A DNA stretch of 64,000 nucleotides from Cryobacterium frigoriphilum. GTDB taxonomy: Bacteria; Actinomycetota; Actinomycetes; Actinomycetales; Microbacteriaceae. Made by a program: the position numbers and the translations under genes. The stretch is from positions 62,001 to 126,000 of the forward strand of contig NZ_SOHE01000013.1 of NCBI RefSeq assembly GCF_004403305.1, read 5' to 3'. The notes under the pieces were generated by a model. That model ran no database searches, was not told where the DNA came from, and saw nothing but the letters and a program-made list of their open reading frames with translations. Positions 1 through 9,397 of the stretch are shown here, piece by piece; position 1 is the stretch's first letter; each line of letters opens with the position of its first letter.

Positions 1-1134
1 GCCGCCGGCGGTCACGATCATGTCGGCGCGGCGTCCCAGATAGTGCAGCACCCCGTTGGAATCGAGAAATCCCTGATCACCGACCGTGCACCAGTCGCCG
101 TCTCGCTCGAAGGCCGTTCCGTCGTCGCCCCAGACGTAGCCCGAGCTGACGAGCGGGCTGCGCACGTAGATCGTGCCGGCTGTTCGGCCCAAAGCGATGT
201 GCCGATCGGGCTCAGACTCGGAGCGAATCCGAACCGTCACGCCGGGGAACGCGCGACCGACGGCGGATGCGGCGGCAGCGTCGGGTGCCGAGTCGCCCGG
301 GCGCAGCACGGACACCGAGACGAAGCTCAGCTCGGCGGCGCCGTAGTATTCGTGCAGTGTGGCGTTCGGCGCCCAGGCGCGCAGCTGGGCCCGCACAGCG
401 GGGTCGAGCAGGGCTCCGCCGCTGACGATGCCGGTGACAGCGTCGCCGCAGACGCCGCTCGCTTCCGCCCGCGCGACGATCAGCCGCAGTACGGCGGGTA
501 CCGCGACGAGCCGGGTCACGCCGCGGTCACGCACGGCGGCGACCGCCGCGGCAACGTCGAGGTGTGGCAGCGTCACGAAACGACCGCCCACCGCCAGGCT
601 TTCGGCGAGGGCGTAGAGGCTGAGCCCGGCCGAGAGCGGGCCGGGCGCGAGGGTGACGTCGGCCTCGGTGACCTGAAAATACGCGGCGGTCGTCATGAGT
701 GGCCACGATCCCCGGGTGCGGCTGAAGGCCTTCGGAACCGAGGTGGTGCCCGAGGTGAAGCCGTAGAGAAACACCGAGTCCGGCGGTCCGTCACGCAGAA
801 TTGTCGCCGGCCGTTCGCGCGGCTCGGGCAGTTCGGGCAGGTCCCTGAGCCGTGCCTCGACCGCCGCGCGCTGCGTTGCGGGCCAGCCAGGGTCGAGCAC
901 CGCGCAGCTGCGGCCGGCGGCGATCGCGGCGGCCAGCCCCACGACACAGTCGATGCCGTTCGGCTCGCACAGCACCGTCAACGGTCGTGCGCTCAGTGCC
1001 CCGAGCCGAGCCGTGGCGCGGTCCCGCAAGTCGCGGTAGCTGATCCGCTGCGGACCCGCCTCGGTCGCCACGTCGACGGCAATCGCGTCGGGCCGCACGG
1101 CGGCCCAGTGCTGCAGCTGGTTGAGGAACGGCAT
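1..1134 (-). CDS. AMP-forming acyl-CoA synthetase/ligase family protein (3' truncated by window edge)
   Basis: Adenylate-forming enzyme that should activate a carboxylic acid with ATP and then load it onto CoA. The 378 codons read openly from ATG at 1134 to base 1 with no stop, so the C-terminal domain lies outside the window. Visible core motifs are the P-loop (GFTSGTTSVPK, about residues 130-140), a YYGAAE substrate/AMP motif and a GDQGFLDSNG...GRRAD motif near the end. These are diagnostic of the family but not of the substrate. MenE (o-succinylbenzoate-CoA ligase) and fatty-acyl ligases are both possible; no menaquinone genes are visible beside it. A TAGGCT -10-like hexamer lies nine bases before the start, suggesting a very short leader. 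Confidence 0.85.
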   Translation of the reverse strand, partial: MPFLNQLQHWAAVRPDAIAVDVATEAGPQRISYRDLRDRATARLGALSARPLTVLCEPNGIDCVVGLAAAIAAGRSCAVLDPGWPATQRAAVEARLRDLPELPEPRERPATILRDGPPDSVFLYGFTSGTTSVPKAFSRTRGSWPLMTTAAYFQVTEADVTLAPGPLSAGLSLYALAESLAVGGRFVTLPHLDVAAAVAAVRDRGVTRLVAVPAVLRLIVARAEASGVCGDAVTGIVSGGALLDPAVRAQLRAWAPNATLHEYYGAAELSFVSVSVLRPGDSAPDAAAASAVGRAFPGVTVRIRSESEPDRHIALGRTAGTIYVRSPLVSSGYVWGDDGTAFERDGDWCTVGDQGFLDSNGVLHYLGRRADMIVTAGG

Positions 1135-1181
1135 GGTCAGGCCAGCCTACGGTCTTCCGGCGGCCCGCCACCCTGTCCCGC

Positions 1182-2048
1182 TCACAGCCGGGCGAGAATC
1201 TCGCCGTGCGGCATGCCGAACCAACCATCCGGGTGCCCCGCCCATTCGCGCCACGCGTGAGCCATCTCGTGCAGGTCCGCGAGGGTGGCGGCATCCGCTT
1301 CGATCGCGTGCGCGGCGAACCTCGACTCGAGGGCGCGCACGGCCCAGGACTGCCCCCACCACTCGCGTTCGACATCCGTTGCGAAGCACCAGATCGATGC
1401 GCTCGAGCGTACGTCGGTGAAGCCGGCCGCCCGCGCCCAGGCCGTGAGGTGACGGCCGGCATCGGGTTCGCCGCCGTTCCAGCGGTGCACCTGGCGGTAC
1501 ACCCGCTGCCAGGCGGTGAGGCCGGGCAGCGCGGGGTAGACCATGACGCCGCCATAGTCCACGTCGCGCGCGGCGAAGACTCCCCCGGGGCGCAGCACCC
1601 GCCGTATCTCCCGCATCGCGCTCACGGGGTCACTGAGGTGCTGCATGAACTGGTGCGCGTGCACCACGTCGACGGATGCGTCGGGCAGGTCGATCGCGTA
1701 CACGTCGCCGACCCGAAACCGTACGTTGTGTACCCCCTCATCAAAGGCGAGCCCCTCGGCCTGCCGCACGATGTCGGCCGAGGCGTCGATGCCGATCACC
1801 TCGCCCGGAGCTACCCGTCGGGCCAGGTCGACGGTGATCGTGCCCGGGCCGCAGCCCACGTCCAGCACCCGTTGCCCCGCCCCGAGCTCGGGCACCAGGT
1901 ACGCGGCGGAATTGGCGACCGTACGCCAGGTGTGCGAGCGCAGCACGCTCTCGTGGTGGCCATGAAGATAGGCGCCACGGGCCGTCGAGGGCTCGGGCGG
2001 GGCCTGTTCCGTCGAGACGGGTTGCTGCCGGTCGGTGTCGTCGGTCAT
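1182..2048 (-). CDS. class I SAM-dependent methyltransferase
   Basis: UbiE/Methyltransf_11-like enzyme. The SAM-binding motif I, VLDVGCGPG, is at residues 61-69, followed by the acidic strand-2 end (GIDAS) and motif IV/post-I elements (DVVHAHQFMQHL, LRPGGVF). The roughly 28-residue N-terminus is polar and probably disordered. The 288-residue length is normal for small-molecule methyltransferases; the substrate cannot be told from sequence. The start ATG has no Shine-Dalgarno but follows a TAGGCT hexamer by exactly six bases, so it is probably leaderless. The gene diverges from the M3 peptidase, with start codons only 39 bases apart. Confidence 0.85.
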   Translation of the reverse strand: MTDDTDRQQPVSTEQAPPEPSTARGAYLHGHHESVLRSHTWRTVANSAAYLVPELGAGQRVLDVGCGPGTITVDLARRVAPGEVIGIDASADIVRQAEGLAFDEGVHNVRFRVGDVYAIDLPDASVDVVHAHQFMQHLSDPVSAMREIRRVLRPGGVFAARDVDYGGVMVYPALPGLTAWQRVYRQVHRWNGGEPDAGRHLTAWARAAGFTDVRSSASIWCFATDVEREWWGQSWAVRALESRFAAHAIEADAATLADLHEMAHAWREWAGHPDGWFGMPHGEILARL

Positions 2049-2054
2049 GACCAG

Positions 2055-2060
2055 AGCCTA
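2055..2060 (-). promoter_or_regulatory. -10 hexamer TAGGCT of a leaderless promoter (methyltransferase)
   Basis: TAGGCT lies exactly six bases before the ATG at 2048, which places the expected start of transcription on the start codon. It is back to back with the divergent -10 at 2076-2081. Confidence 0.6.
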
Positions 2061-2075
2061 GAGCCATGCCGCAAG

Positions 2076-2081
2076 TAGGGT
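2076..2081 (+). promoter_or_regulatory. -10 hexamer TAGGGT of a leaderless promoter (M3 peptidase)
   Basis: TAGGGT lies six bases before the ATG at 2088. The expected -35 position (about 2053-2058) coincides with the divergent -10, so the two promoters cannot easily be occupied together. Confidence 0.6.
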
Positions 2082-2087
2082 GGGACC

Positions 2088-4139
2088 ATGGCCGATTCCG
2101 TGAATCCCTTTTTCGCTCCGAGCACCCTCCCGTATCAGTTGCCGCCGTTTGGCAGAATTCGCGACGAGCACTACCGCCCCGCGTTCGCGCGCGGCCTGGC
2201 CGAGCAGCTGGCCGAGATCGAGGCGATCACCGGTGACGCGCAGGTCCCGACCTTCGCGAACACCTTCATTCCGCTGGAACTGAGCGGGCAGACACTGAAC
2301 CGGGTCGCCGAGGTCTTCTTCAACCGAAGCTCCTCAGATGCGGACGAGTTCACGACCGAGCTCGAAGAAGAGCTCGCGCCGGTGCTGGCCGCCCACTCCG
2401 ACGCGATACGCCTGGACCCGGCCTTCTACCAGCGCATCGCCGCGGTGCACGAGACCCGACACGACGTGTCCTCTGCGCTCGACCCCGAATCGATCTACCT
2501 CGTCGAGCGCTACTTCACCGAGTTCACCCTCGCCGGAGCCGGGCTCGACGACGCCGACAAGGCCGCCCTGCGCGACTTCAACATGCAGCTGTCCACGCTC
2601 ACGACCCGGTTCGAAAAGAACCTGCTCGCCGATACCAACGAACTCGCGGTCGTCATCGACGACGTCGCCGAGCTCGACGGCCTCGGCGCCGGCGAAGTCT
2701 CCGCCGCGGCCGAAGCGGCCCGGGAACGCGGCCTCGAGGGCAAGTACCTGATCACCCTGGTGTTGCCGACCTCTCACCCGTACCTCGCCAGTCTCACCAA
2801 CCGGGGTGTGCGCGAACGCGTGCTGACGGCGTCGCGCTCCCGGGGCATCCGTGGCGGGGAAAACGACAACCGGGATCTCGTGCTGCAGATCACCGCGCTG
2901 CGCGCCCGGCGCGCCCGCCTGCTCGGTTTCTTGAACCACGCGGCCGCCGTGACCGCTGACGAGACCGCGAAGACCCCGGAGGCCGTCGCCGAGCTGCTCG
3001 AACGCCTCGCGCCGGCGGCCGCCCGGAACGCCCTGGACGAGCAGGCCGAGTTGCAGAAGATCATCGACGCCGAACCCGATCCGTTTGCCCTCGAGGCCTG
3101 GGACTGGGCGTTCTATACCGAGAAGGTGCGCGCGGCGACCTACGATGTCGATACCGCCGCGCTGCGTCCGTATTTTGAGCTCGAGCGGGTGTTGCACGAT
3201 GGCATCTTCTTCGCCGCCACCGCGCTGTACGGCGTGACCTTCACCGAGCGAGCGGATCTGGTCGGCTGGCACCCCGAAGCGCGGGTATTCGAGGTTCTGA
3301 ACGCCGACGGCTCCCCCGTCGGCCTCTTCATCGGCGATTACTACACGCGCGATTCCAAGCGCGGCGGTGCCTGGATGAACCCGCTCACATCGCAGTCGAC
3401 CCTGCTGGGCTCCCCCACCGTGGTCTGCAACAACCTCAACGTCGCTAAGCCCGCTGCCGGCGAGGCGACGCTGCTGACCTTCGACCAGGTCACCACCCTG
3501 TTCCACGAGTTCGGGCATGCCTTGCACGGACTGTTCGCGCAGGTGACCTACCCGAAGTTCGCCGGCACCAACGTGTATCGCGACTTTGTTGAGTTTCCGA
3601 GCCAGGTCAACGAGATGTGGATGCTCTGGCCCGAGGTGCTCACCAACTTCGCCCGACACTACGAGACCGGCGAAGCCCTGCCGCCCGAGATCGTGGAACG
3701 CATCCAGGCCTCGAGCGCGTTCAACGAAGGATTCCTGACGAGCGAGTACCTGGCCGCAGCGCTGCTCGATCAGGCCTGGCACCGCATCGACGCCGATACC
3801 ACGGTGACGGATGTCGCCGCCTTCGAGGCCTCGGCCCTCGCCTCGGTCGGCCTCGACAACCCGGCAGTGCCGACCCGCTACGCGAGCACCTACTTCGCGC
3901 ACACCTTCGCGGGTGGCTATGACGCCGGTTACTACTCGTATATCTGGAGCGAGGTGCTCGATGCCGACACCGTGCAGTGGTTCACCGAGAACGGTGGGCT
4001 GACGCGCGCCAACGGCGACCGATTCCGCCAGCGCCTGCTGGGCGTCGGCGGCAGCAAGGACCCGCTTGAGGCCTACCGCGACTTTCGCGGCCGCGACGCA
4101 CTGATCCAGCCCCTGCTCGACCGCCGAGGTCTCAACTAA
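2088..4139 (+). CDS. dcp: M3 family metallopeptidase (peptidyl-dipeptidase Dcp / oligopeptidase A type)
   Basis: Cytosolic zinc peptidase that degrades short peptides. The HEFGH zinc motif is at residues 473-477, within TLFHEFGHALHGLF. The third ligand candidate is Glu502 in FVEFPSQ, and the FNEGFLTSEY and YYSYIWSEV segments near the C-terminus are typical of M3A enzymes. Its 683 residues match the Dcp/OpdA family length and there is no signal peptide, so it acts in the cytoplasm. It probably releases dipeptides or cleaves products of ClpP and other proteases. I prefer Dcp over OpdA on overall resemblance, but the subclass is an inference. The mRNA is probably leaderless. Confidence 0.9.
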   Translation: MADSVNPFFAPSTLPYQLPPFGRIRDEHYRPAFARGLAEQLAEIEAITGDAQVPTFANTFIPLELSGQTLNRVAEVFFNRSSSDADEFTTELEEELAPVLAAHSDAIRLDPAFYQRIAAVHETRHDVSSALDPESIYLVERYFTEFTLAGAGLDDADKAALRDFNMQLSTLTTRFEKNLLADTNELAVVIDDVAELDGLGAGEVSAAAEAARERGLEGKYLITLVLPTSHPYLASLTNRGVRERVLTASRSRGIRGGENDNRDLVLQITALRARRARLLGFLNHAAAVTADETAKTPEAVAELLERLAPAAARNALDEQAELQKIIDAEPDPFALEAWDWAFYTEKVRAATYDVDTAALRPYFELERVLHDGIFFAATALYGVTFTERADLVGWHPEARVFEVLNADGSPVGLFIGDYYTRDSKRGGAWMNPLTSQSTLLGSPTVVCNNLNVAKPAAGEATLLTFDQVTTLFHEFGHALHGLFAQVTYPKFAGTNVYRDFVEFPSQVNEMWMLWPEVLTNFARHYETGEALPPEIVERIQASSAFNEGFLTSEYLAAALLDQAWHRIDADTTVTDVAAFEASALASVGLDNPAVPTRYASTYFAHTFAGGYDAGYYSYIWSEVLDADTVQWFTENGGLTRANGDRFRQRLLGVGGSKDPLEAYRDFRGRDALIQPLLDRRGLN

Positions 4140-4177
4140 GCGCGGTCTCAACTCAGCGGGGCCTCAACTGGGTCTGT

Positions 4178-4555
4178 GTGCGCCCTGCAGCTGCACGCGC
4201 GCCGAAGCCAGCAACCTGCCATGCGCCAGCACGCTGCTCGTGCGCCTCGAAGCTGCACGCGCGCCAGAAAACTCGATGTAGCCAGGCGCCCGTACGATGC
4301 ACGTGCGCCTCATAACTGCTCGTGCGTCCGACAACTGCACGAGGCCATGCGCCCAAACCTGCACGTGCGCCGGAAATCCGCTCTCCTCAGCTCGCGTGCG
4401 CCCAAAAACTGCTCGTGCCCGTGGCTTGCCAGGCGCACGAGCAGTTTTACGGCGCATGGCCTAATCGGGCTGCAGGTTACCGGTGCAGCTGCAGGTTTCC
4501 GATGCAGGTGCAGCTTTCGGGCGCATCAGCGTGACAGCCCAGGCAGGTGCATACG
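4178..4555. repeat. intergenic island of degenerate ~19-bp repeats with a switch in orientation
   Basis: The 483-bp gap between the M3 peptidase and clpX has no credible gene. It is built of about a dozen diverged units of the form GCGCC-n(3-6)-AACTGC(A/T)CGT, usually 18-26 bp apart. To about 4430 the units read on the + strand. From about 4432 they read on the other strand, so two facing units make a hairpin (AAAACTGCTCGTGC near 4405 against GCACGAGCAGTTTT at 4434-4447). Unit length and spacing are irregular, unlike a CRISPR array. Function unknown. Confidence 0.6.
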
Positions 4556-4622
4556 CTCAGTCGAAGCTTCATGAGCCTGCCGACGACAGCCGCTCGGGCT
4601 GCACGCCGGCAGGCGGCGCGGC

Positions 4623-5903
4623 TTAGGCGGACTTGACCTGGCGGCGGGCCTTGTGCAAAATCATGGTGGGCGGAGCGTTGTCGAGAACGCAGGCCTTCGT
4701 GATGATGACGCGCGCGACATCCGTCGCCGAGGGCACCTCGAACATGATCGGGCCGAGCACCTCTTCGATGATCGAGCGCAGGCCGCGAGCACCGATCTTG
4801 CGCAGCACGGCGAGGTCTGCGATGGCTTCGAGTGCCTCCTGCTCAAACTCGAGGTCGACGTTGTCGATCTCGAACATGCGCTGGTACTGGCGCACGAGGG
4901 CGTTTTTAGGCACGGTCAGAATCTGCATCAGGGCGGACTGGTCGAGCTGGGTGACCGTCGCCACGACCGGCAGACGCCCGATGAACTCGGGAATCAGACC
5001 GAACTTGTGCAGGTCTTCGGGCAGCACCTCGCTGAAGAGATTCACGTCGTCGCCCTTGCTGTGCAGGGGCGCGCCGAAACCGATGCCCTTCTTGCCGGCC
5101 CGGGAGGAGATGATGTCGTCGAGACCGGCGAAGGCCCCCGCGACGATGAAGAGCACGTTGGTGGTGTCGATCTGAATGAATTCCTGGTGCGGATGCTTGC
5201 GCCCGCCCTGCGGGGGAACCGACGCGATCGTGCCTTCCAGAATCTTCAGCAGTGCCTGCTGCACGCCCTCGCCCGACACGTCGCGGGTGATGGAGGGGTT
5301 CTCTGCCTTGCGGGCGATCTTGTCGATCTCATCGATGTAGATAATGCCGGTCTCGGCACGCTTCACGTCGTAGTCGGCGGCCTGAATCAGCTTGAGCAGA
5401 ATGTTCTCGACGTCTTCACCGACGTAGCCGGCCTCGGTCAGCGCGGTCGCGTCGGCGACGGCGAACGGCACGTTCAGGCGCTTGGCGAGGGTCTGGGCCA
5501 GATAGGTCTTACCACAGCCGGTCGGGCCGATCAGCAGAATGTTGGACTTGGCGATTTCGACGTCGTCGTGGATCGCTTCGGCCGCGGTGATCGTGGCGCG
5601 GGAACGCACGCGCTTGTAGTGATTGTAGACCGCGACGGCGAGGGCACGCTTAGCGGCCTCCTGGCCGATGACGTACTCTTCGAGAAAGCCGAAGATCTCT
5701 TTCGGCTTGGGGAGGTCGAACTCGCTGACGCCCTCTTCGGTGCCGGCTTCGGCGAGGCGTTCTTCAATGATCTCGTTGCACAACTCGACGCACTCGTCGC
5801 AGATGTACACGCCAGGGCCCGCAATGAGCTGCTGTACCTGCTTCTGGCTCTTTCCACAGAATGAGCATTTGAGCAGGTCGGCGCTTTCGCCTATTCGGGC
5901 CAT
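4623..5903 (-). CDS. clpX: ATP-dependent Clp protease ATP-binding subunit ClpX
   Basis: AAA+ unfoldase that recognises substrates and feeds them to ClpP. The N-terminal zinc-binding domain has Cys13, Cys16, Cys35 and Cys38. Walker A GPTGCGKT is at 126-133, Walker B is in [11 protein letters not shown], and the ClpP-docking IGF loop appears in KKGIGFGAP. The protein is 426 residues, the normal length. I chose the MARIGES start because GGAGGAGG sits about five bases before it; the upstream in-frame ATG at 5918 lies in front of that ribosome binding site. It follows clpP1-clpP2 but has its own promoter-like hexamer (5935-5940) after a terminator, so it can be expressed separately. Confidence 0.97.
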   Translation of the reverse strand: MARIGESADLLKCSFCGKSQKQVQQLIAGPGVYICDECVELCNEIIEERLAEAGTEEGVSEFDLPKPKEIFGFLEEYVIGQEAAKRALAVAVYNHYKRVRSRATITAAEAIHDDVEIAKSNILLIGPTGCGKTYLAQTLAKRLNVPFAVADATALTEAGYVGEDVENILLKLIQAADYDVKRAETGIIYIDEIDKIARKAENPSITRDVSGEGVQQALLKILEGTIASVPPQGGRKHPHQEFIQIDTTNVLFIVAGAFAGLDDIISSRAGKKGIGFGAPLHSKGDDVNLFSEVLPEDLHKFGLIPEFIGRLPVVATVTQLDQSALMQILTVPKNALVRQYQRMFEIDNVDLEFEQEALEAIADLAVLRKIGARGLRSIIEEVLGPIMFEVPSATDVARVIITKACVLDNAPPTMILHKARRQVKSA

Positions 5904-5934
5904 ACCAGCCTCCTCCATCGGTTGTGCTGCCTCG

Positions 5935-5940
5935 AGCCTA
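5935..5940 (-). promoter_or_regulatory. -10-like TAGGCT upstream of clpX
   Basis: TAGGCT lies 31 bases before the clpX start and downstream of the clpP2 terminator hairpin. It is a likely separate clpX promoter. Confidence 0.45.
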
Positions 5941-6001
5941 TCCTGTGCCTGTGACAGATGCGCGCAGGTGTCGCCGAAATATCAACGGTACGCAAGGCAA
6001 A

Positions 6002-6029
6002 CGGCGCGTCGCCCGAAGACGACGCGCCG
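6002..6029 (-). terminator. hairpin terminator after clpP2
   Basis: A ten-base stem (CGGCGCGTCG/CGACGCGCCG) with a UUCG-type loop on the minus strand is followed by a short T-containing stretch. It lies 28 bases beyond the clpP2 stop. Confidence 0.65.
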
Positions 6030-6057
6030 ACGTGCGGTGTTCTCGTGAAGCGCAGGC

Positions 6058-6756
6058 CTACTTGACGAGCGTGGGAAGGTTCTTGCGGCTCGTGAGAACC
6101 TGGTCGATCAGACCGTACTCGAGGGCATCCGCTGCGCTCATGATCTTGTCGCGGTCGATGTCCTTGTTGACCTGCTCCACGCTGCGGTTGGAGTGGTGCG
6201 ACAGGGTCTCCTCGAGCCAGACGCGCATACGCAGAATCTCGGCGGCCTGAATCTCGATGTCCGAAGCCTGGCCGCCACCCTGGCCACCGACCGAGGGCTG
6301 GTGGATGAGGATGCGCGCGTTCGGCAAGGCGAGGCGCTTGCCCGCGGTTCCGCCGGCCAGCAGCACGGCCGCGGCAGACGCCGCCTGGCCGAGGCAGACG
6401 GTCATCACGTGCGGACGGATGTACTGCATCGTGTCGTAGATCGCCGTCATCGCGGTGAAGGAGCCACCGGGAGAGTTGATGTACATCACGATGTCGCGGT
6501 CCGGGTCCTGGCTCTCGAGTACGAGCAGCTGGGCCATGACGTCATCGGCGGAGGCGTCGTCGACCTGCACGCCGAGAAAGATGATGCGGTCCTCGAACAG
6601 CTTGGCGTACGGGTCCTGGCGCTTGTAGCCGTAGGCCGTGCGCTCTTCGAAGGTGGGGAGGATATAGCGGGACTCGGGCATGCCGGAATTGGACACGTTC
6701 TTGGTTGAGCCGCCCATCGAGCTGTAGGCCGTTCCACCGAATGTGGGGATAGTCAT
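6058..6756 (-). CDS. clpP2: ATP-dependent Clp protease proteolytic subunit ClpP2
   Basis: Serine protease subunit that forms the mixed ClpP1P2 tetradecamer of actinobacteria and docks ClpX or ClpC. The triad is Ser127 (GQAAS), His152 (LIHQP) and Asp203 (DRDKIMSA). The protein has 232 residues, including an N-terminal extension of about 30 residues that is probably a propeptide or flexible tail, as in other ClpP2 proteins. AGGAAG precedes the ATG. It lies 27 bases downstream of clpP1 and is most likely cotranscribed with it. Confidence 0.95.
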   Translation of the reverse strand: MTIPTFGGTAYSSMGGSTKNVSNSGMPESRYILPTFEERTAYGYKRQDPYAKLFEDRIIFLGVQVDDASADDVMAQLLVLESQDPDRDIVMYINSPGGSFTAMTAIYDTMQYIRPHVMTVCLGQAASAAAVLLAGGTAGKRLALPNARILIHQPSVGGQGGGQASDIEIQAAEILRMRVWLEETLSHHSNRSVEQVNKDIDRDKIMSAADALEYGLIDQVLTSRKNLPTLVK

Positions 6757-6783
6757 GATTTCTTCCTGTTCAGTGTCGGCGGA

Positions 6784-7380
6784 CTAGTTGGTGGCGTCGG
6801 TGTCGGTTCCGCCGCCACCGATGACATCCGAAGCGGATGCGCGAAGGTGGTCGACGAAGCCATACTCGAGGGCTTCCTGAGCACTGAACCAGTTGTCGCG
6901 GTCACCGTCGGCGTTGATCTGCTCGGGGGTCTTGCCGGTCTGCGCAGCCGTGATCTCGGACAGGCGCTGCTTCATGTCGAGGATGAGGCGAGCCTGGGTC
7001 TGGATATCGGCGGCCGTACCACCGAATCCGCCGGACGGCTGGTGCAGCAGCACGCGGGCGTTCGGCGTGATGTAACGCTTGCCCTTGGTGCCGGAGGTGA
7101 GCAGGAACTGGCCCATCGAAGCCGCCATGCCAATGCCGACGGTGACGATGTCGTTGGGTACGAACTGCATCGTGTCGTAGATCGCCATGCCGGCCGTGAT
7201 CGATCCGCCGGGAGAGTTGATGTAGAGGTAAATGTCGCGGTTCGAGTCTTCGGCTGCCAGCAACAGGATCTTCGCGCAGATCTCGTTGGCGTTTTCGTCG
7301 CGGACCTCTGAGCCGAGCCAGATGATGCGGTCCTTCAGCAGTCGGTCAAATACACCATTGGTGGGTGTCGGGTCGGCCAT
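6784..7380 (-). CDS. clpP1: ATP-dependent Clp protease proteolytic subunit ClpP1
   Basis: Second ClpP subunit. The triad is Ser88 (GMAAS), His113 (LLHQP) and Asp162 (DRDNWFSA), in 199 residues. I chose the MADPTPTN start because CGGAG lies six bases upstream; an in-frame ATG ten codons earlier precedes that ribosome binding site. Having two clpP genes in tandem beside tig and clpX is the standard actinobacterial arrangement, and both subunits are needed for an active protease in the mycobacteria studied. Confidence 0.95.
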   Translation of the reverse strand: MADPTPTNGVFDRLLKDRIIWLGSEVRDENANEICAKILLLAAEDSNRDIYLYINSPGGSITAGMAIYDTMQFVPNDIVTVGIGMAASMGQFLLTSGTKGKRYITPNARVLLHQPSGGFGGTAADIQTQARLILDMKQRLSEITAAQTGKTPEQINADGDRDNWFSAQEALEYGFVDHLRASASDVIGGGGTDTDATN

Positions 7381-7412
7381 GTCGTGCTCCGTTTCAGTTG
7401 TCGTTCTCAATG

Positions 7413-7418
7413 AATCTA
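7413..7418 (-). promoter_or_regulatory. -10-like TAGATT of the clpP1-clpP2 operon
   Basis: TAGATT lies about 32 bases before the clpP1 start, giving a leader that includes the GGAG ribosome binding site. I saw no clear ClgR-type operator. Confidence 0.4.
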
Positions 7419-7511
7419 TCGGAGCGCGGGAGCCAAAACGGCTCTGTTCGCCCTCGGCAGATTTAGCGGGGCCCGCCGGACCCCTGATGGCGCCCGAAAG
7501 CAGCGGATACC

Positions 7512-7552
7512 AACTGAAGGGCCGGATGTCGATGACATCCGGCCCTTCAGTT
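7512..7552. terminator. 19-bp perfect hairpin between tig and clpP1
   Basis: The arms AACTGAAGGGCCGGATGTC and GACATCCGGCCCTTCAGTT are perfectly complementary with a three-base loop, 31 bases after the tig stop. The hairpin is symmetrical and has no long T tract. Confidence 0.7.
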
Positions 7553-7582
7553 ACTGCGCGGTGCTATGACCGCAGTGTGCTG

Positions 7583-9016
7583 CTACTTCTTGGCAGCGGC
7601 TTTCTTCTTCTTCGGCTTCTCCTCGACGACAACGACGTCTTCGTCGGCGGATGCGTCGGAGCCAGCGGCAGCATCCGTCGCCTCGGCATCATCGGCAGCA
7701 GCGTCAGCGGATGCGATGAGGTCGGCAATCTCGTCAGTGGCGGACGGAGCCGTGAACTCGGCGAGGTCGACGGCCTTGCCGTTGGAATCAACGACGGTCG
7801 CCTTGCCGAGGGCAATCGCGAGGGCCTTGTTGCGGGCAACCTCGGCGACCATCGACGGAATCTGACCGTTGGTGTTGAGGGCCTGAACGAACTCGCTCGG
7901 GTCCATGCCGTACTGGCTTGCACCCTGAATCAGGTACTGGGTGAGCTCGTCCTGGCTGACCTGCACCTTTTCGGCTTCGGCGATCGTGTCGAGCAGGATC
8001 TGCTGACGGAACGTCTTCTCGCTCGCTTCGGTGACCTCGGCGCGGTGAGTGTCGTCGTCGAGACGCTTTTCGCCCTCGAGGTGACGGTTGACCTCGTCGA
8101 GGATGATTGCGGCGGGAATCGGAACATCGACCGTGCCGAGAAGGGTCTCGATGAGACGCTCACGGGCCTGCGTGCCCTGGCCAGCGGCCTTGGAACGCTC
8201 GACCTGAACCTTGAGGCTCTCGGTCAGCTCGCCGATGGTGTCGAACTCGCTCGAGATCTGGGCGAAGTCGTCATCGGCGGCGGGAAGCTCGCGCTCCTTG
8301 ATGGCGATGACCGAGATGGTGATCTCGGCGGTTTCGCCCTCGTGGTCGCCACCGAGCAGATCGGAGTTGAACGTGGTGGTCTCGCCGGCGCTGAGCGCGT
8401 CGAGGGCCTCGTCGATGCCGGCGATAAGGTCGCCGGAGCCGACCTCGTAGGAGATGCCGGTCGCACTGTCGACTTCGTCGCCCTCGATGGTGGCGCGCAG
8501 GTCGATCTGGGCGAAGTCGCCCGTCTTGGCCGGGCGGTCAACGGTGATGAGCGTGCCGAAACGGCTGCGCAGCTTGTCGAGCTCTTCGACGACCTCGTCG
8601 TCGGTGACATCGACAGCGTCAACGGTGACGTTGAGGCCGTCGTAGGTCGGCAGGTCGATCTCGGGGCGCACGTCGACCTCGATGGCGAGCAGCAGATCTC
8701 CGGAGAAGTCCTGGTCGCTGGGCCACTCGACGATGTCGGCCTCGGGGCGACCGAGCGGGCGCAGCTTGTGCTCGTCGACGGCGGAACGGTAGAAGCCGTC
8801 GAGGCCCTCGTTCACGGCGTGCTCGAGTACGGCGGACTTGCCGACGCGCTGGTCGATGATGGGCGGCGGTACTTTGCCCTTACGGAAGCCGGGGATATTG
8901 ATGTCTTCGGCAATGTGGCCGTAGGCGTGGGTGATGGCTGGCTTCAGCTCGTCCGGGCTCACCGTGATGGTGAGCTTGGCGCGCGTGGGGCTCAGTTTTT
9001 CGACCGTGGACTTCAC
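7583..9016 (-). CDS. tig: trigger factor, ribosome-associated chaperone
   Basis: Binds nascent chains at the ribosome exit tunnel. The ribosome-binding signature GFRKGK is at residues 43-48, then come a FKBP-type prolyl isomerase domain (roughly 150-240) and a long helical C-terminal chaperone domain. An acidic-alanine stretch and a Lys-rich tail (KKKKAAAKK) end the 477-residue protein, as in other actinobacterial Tig. The start is GTG at 9016 with AGGAGAG upstream; a longer frame beginning at 9100 would run across the tRNA-Pro gene and is rejected. It sits directly upstream of clpP1-clpP2-clpX. Confidence 0.96.
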   Translation of the reverse strand: MKSTVEKLSPTRAKLTITVSPDELKPAITHAYGHIAEDINIPGFRKGKVPPPIIDQRVGKSAVLEHAVNEGLDGFYRSAVDEHKLRPLGRPEADIVEWPSDQDFSGDLLLAIEVDVRPEIDLPTYDGLNVTVDAVDVTDDEVVEELDKLRSRFGTLITVDRPAKTGDFAQIDLRATIEGDEVDSATGISYEVGSGDLIAGIDEALDALSAGETTTFNSDLLGGDHEGETAEITISVIAIKERELPAADDDFAQISSEFDTIGELTESLKVQVERSKAAGQGTQARERLIETLLGTVDVPIPAAIILDEVNRHLEGEKRLDDDTHRAEVTEASEKTFRQQILLDTIAEAEKVQVSQDELTQYLIQGASQYGMDPSEFVQALNTNGQIPSMVAEVARNKALAIALGKATVVDSNGKAVDLAEFTAPSATDEIADLIASADAAADDAEATDAAAGSDASADEDVVVVEEKPKKKKAAAKK

Positions 9017-9059
9017 TCGGGACTCTCCTGTGGTTTTGAACGATGTACTGCGGGTAATG

Positions 9060-9133
9060 TCGGGGCGACAGGAATTGAACCTGCGACTTCTCGCCCCCAA
9101 AACGAGCGCTCTACCAAGCTGAGCTACGCCCCG
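9060..9133 (-). tRNA. tRNA-Pro (anticodon TGG)
   Basis: Full cloverleaf on the minus strand. The acceptor stem is CGGGGCG/CGCCCCG, the anticodon loop TTTGGGG contains TGG, and the T-arm reads GCAGG-TTCAATT-CCTGT. The discriminator is A and CCA is not encoded. It lies 43 bases upstream of tig on the same strand. Confidence 0.96.
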
Positions 9134-9314
9134 GATCTGACGATCCGCTGGTAATGAAATGCTGGGGAGTCAAAGCGCCGGCGCAGGCGAAAGCTTGCGA
9201 CATGCGGATTGACCTCGTCAAGTCTAGTGCACCGAATCTGGGAGCCCCGTGACGTGGCACGCGGCACCCTGATTCCTGTACTAAGGTATTCAAGTGCCCG
9301 GAATTTGCGGGCCT

Positions 9315-9385
9315 GGGGACGTAGCTTAATGGCAGAGCCTGGGTTTTCCAAACCTATGACGCGGGTTCGATTCCCGTCGTCCCCT
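9315..9385 (+). tRNA. tRNA-Gly (anticodon TCC)
   Basis: Full cloverleaf. The acceptor stem is GGGGACG/CGTCCCC, the anticodon loop TTTCCAA contains TCC, and the T-arm is GCGGG-TTCGATT-CCCGT. It is divergent from tRNA-Pro across about 180 bases that must hold both promoters, and is followed by a strong terminator. Confidence 0.96.
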
Positions 9386-9397
9386 CAGTGAAACGCA

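Noticed and set aside
43..1260. 405-codon open frame on the + strand opposite the AMP-forming ligase
   Set aside because: Arg/Gly/Ala-rich shadow frame of a high-GC gene; no recognisable protein features, while the minus strand has clear ligase motifs.
2334..4151. 605-codon open frame antisense to the M3 peptidase
   Set aside because: Codon-position shadow; its translation is low-complexity Gly/Val/Arg and the sense strand encodes a full M3 enzyme.
4178..4555. CRISPR array
   Set aside because: Units are diverged, of variable length, change strand, have no uniform spacers, and no cas genes are nearby.
7381..7510. ClgR operator upstream of clpP1
   Set aside because: I looked for the characteristic CGC-N-GCG inverted motif and did not see a convincing match.
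9016..9100. 28-codon N-terminal extension of tig
   Set aside because: It would read through the tRNA-Pro gene; the GTG at 9016 has AGGAGAG upstream and begins the conserved protein.
7232..9154. 640-codon open frame antisense to tig
   Set aside because: Shadow of trigger factor; it also runs across tRNA-Pro.
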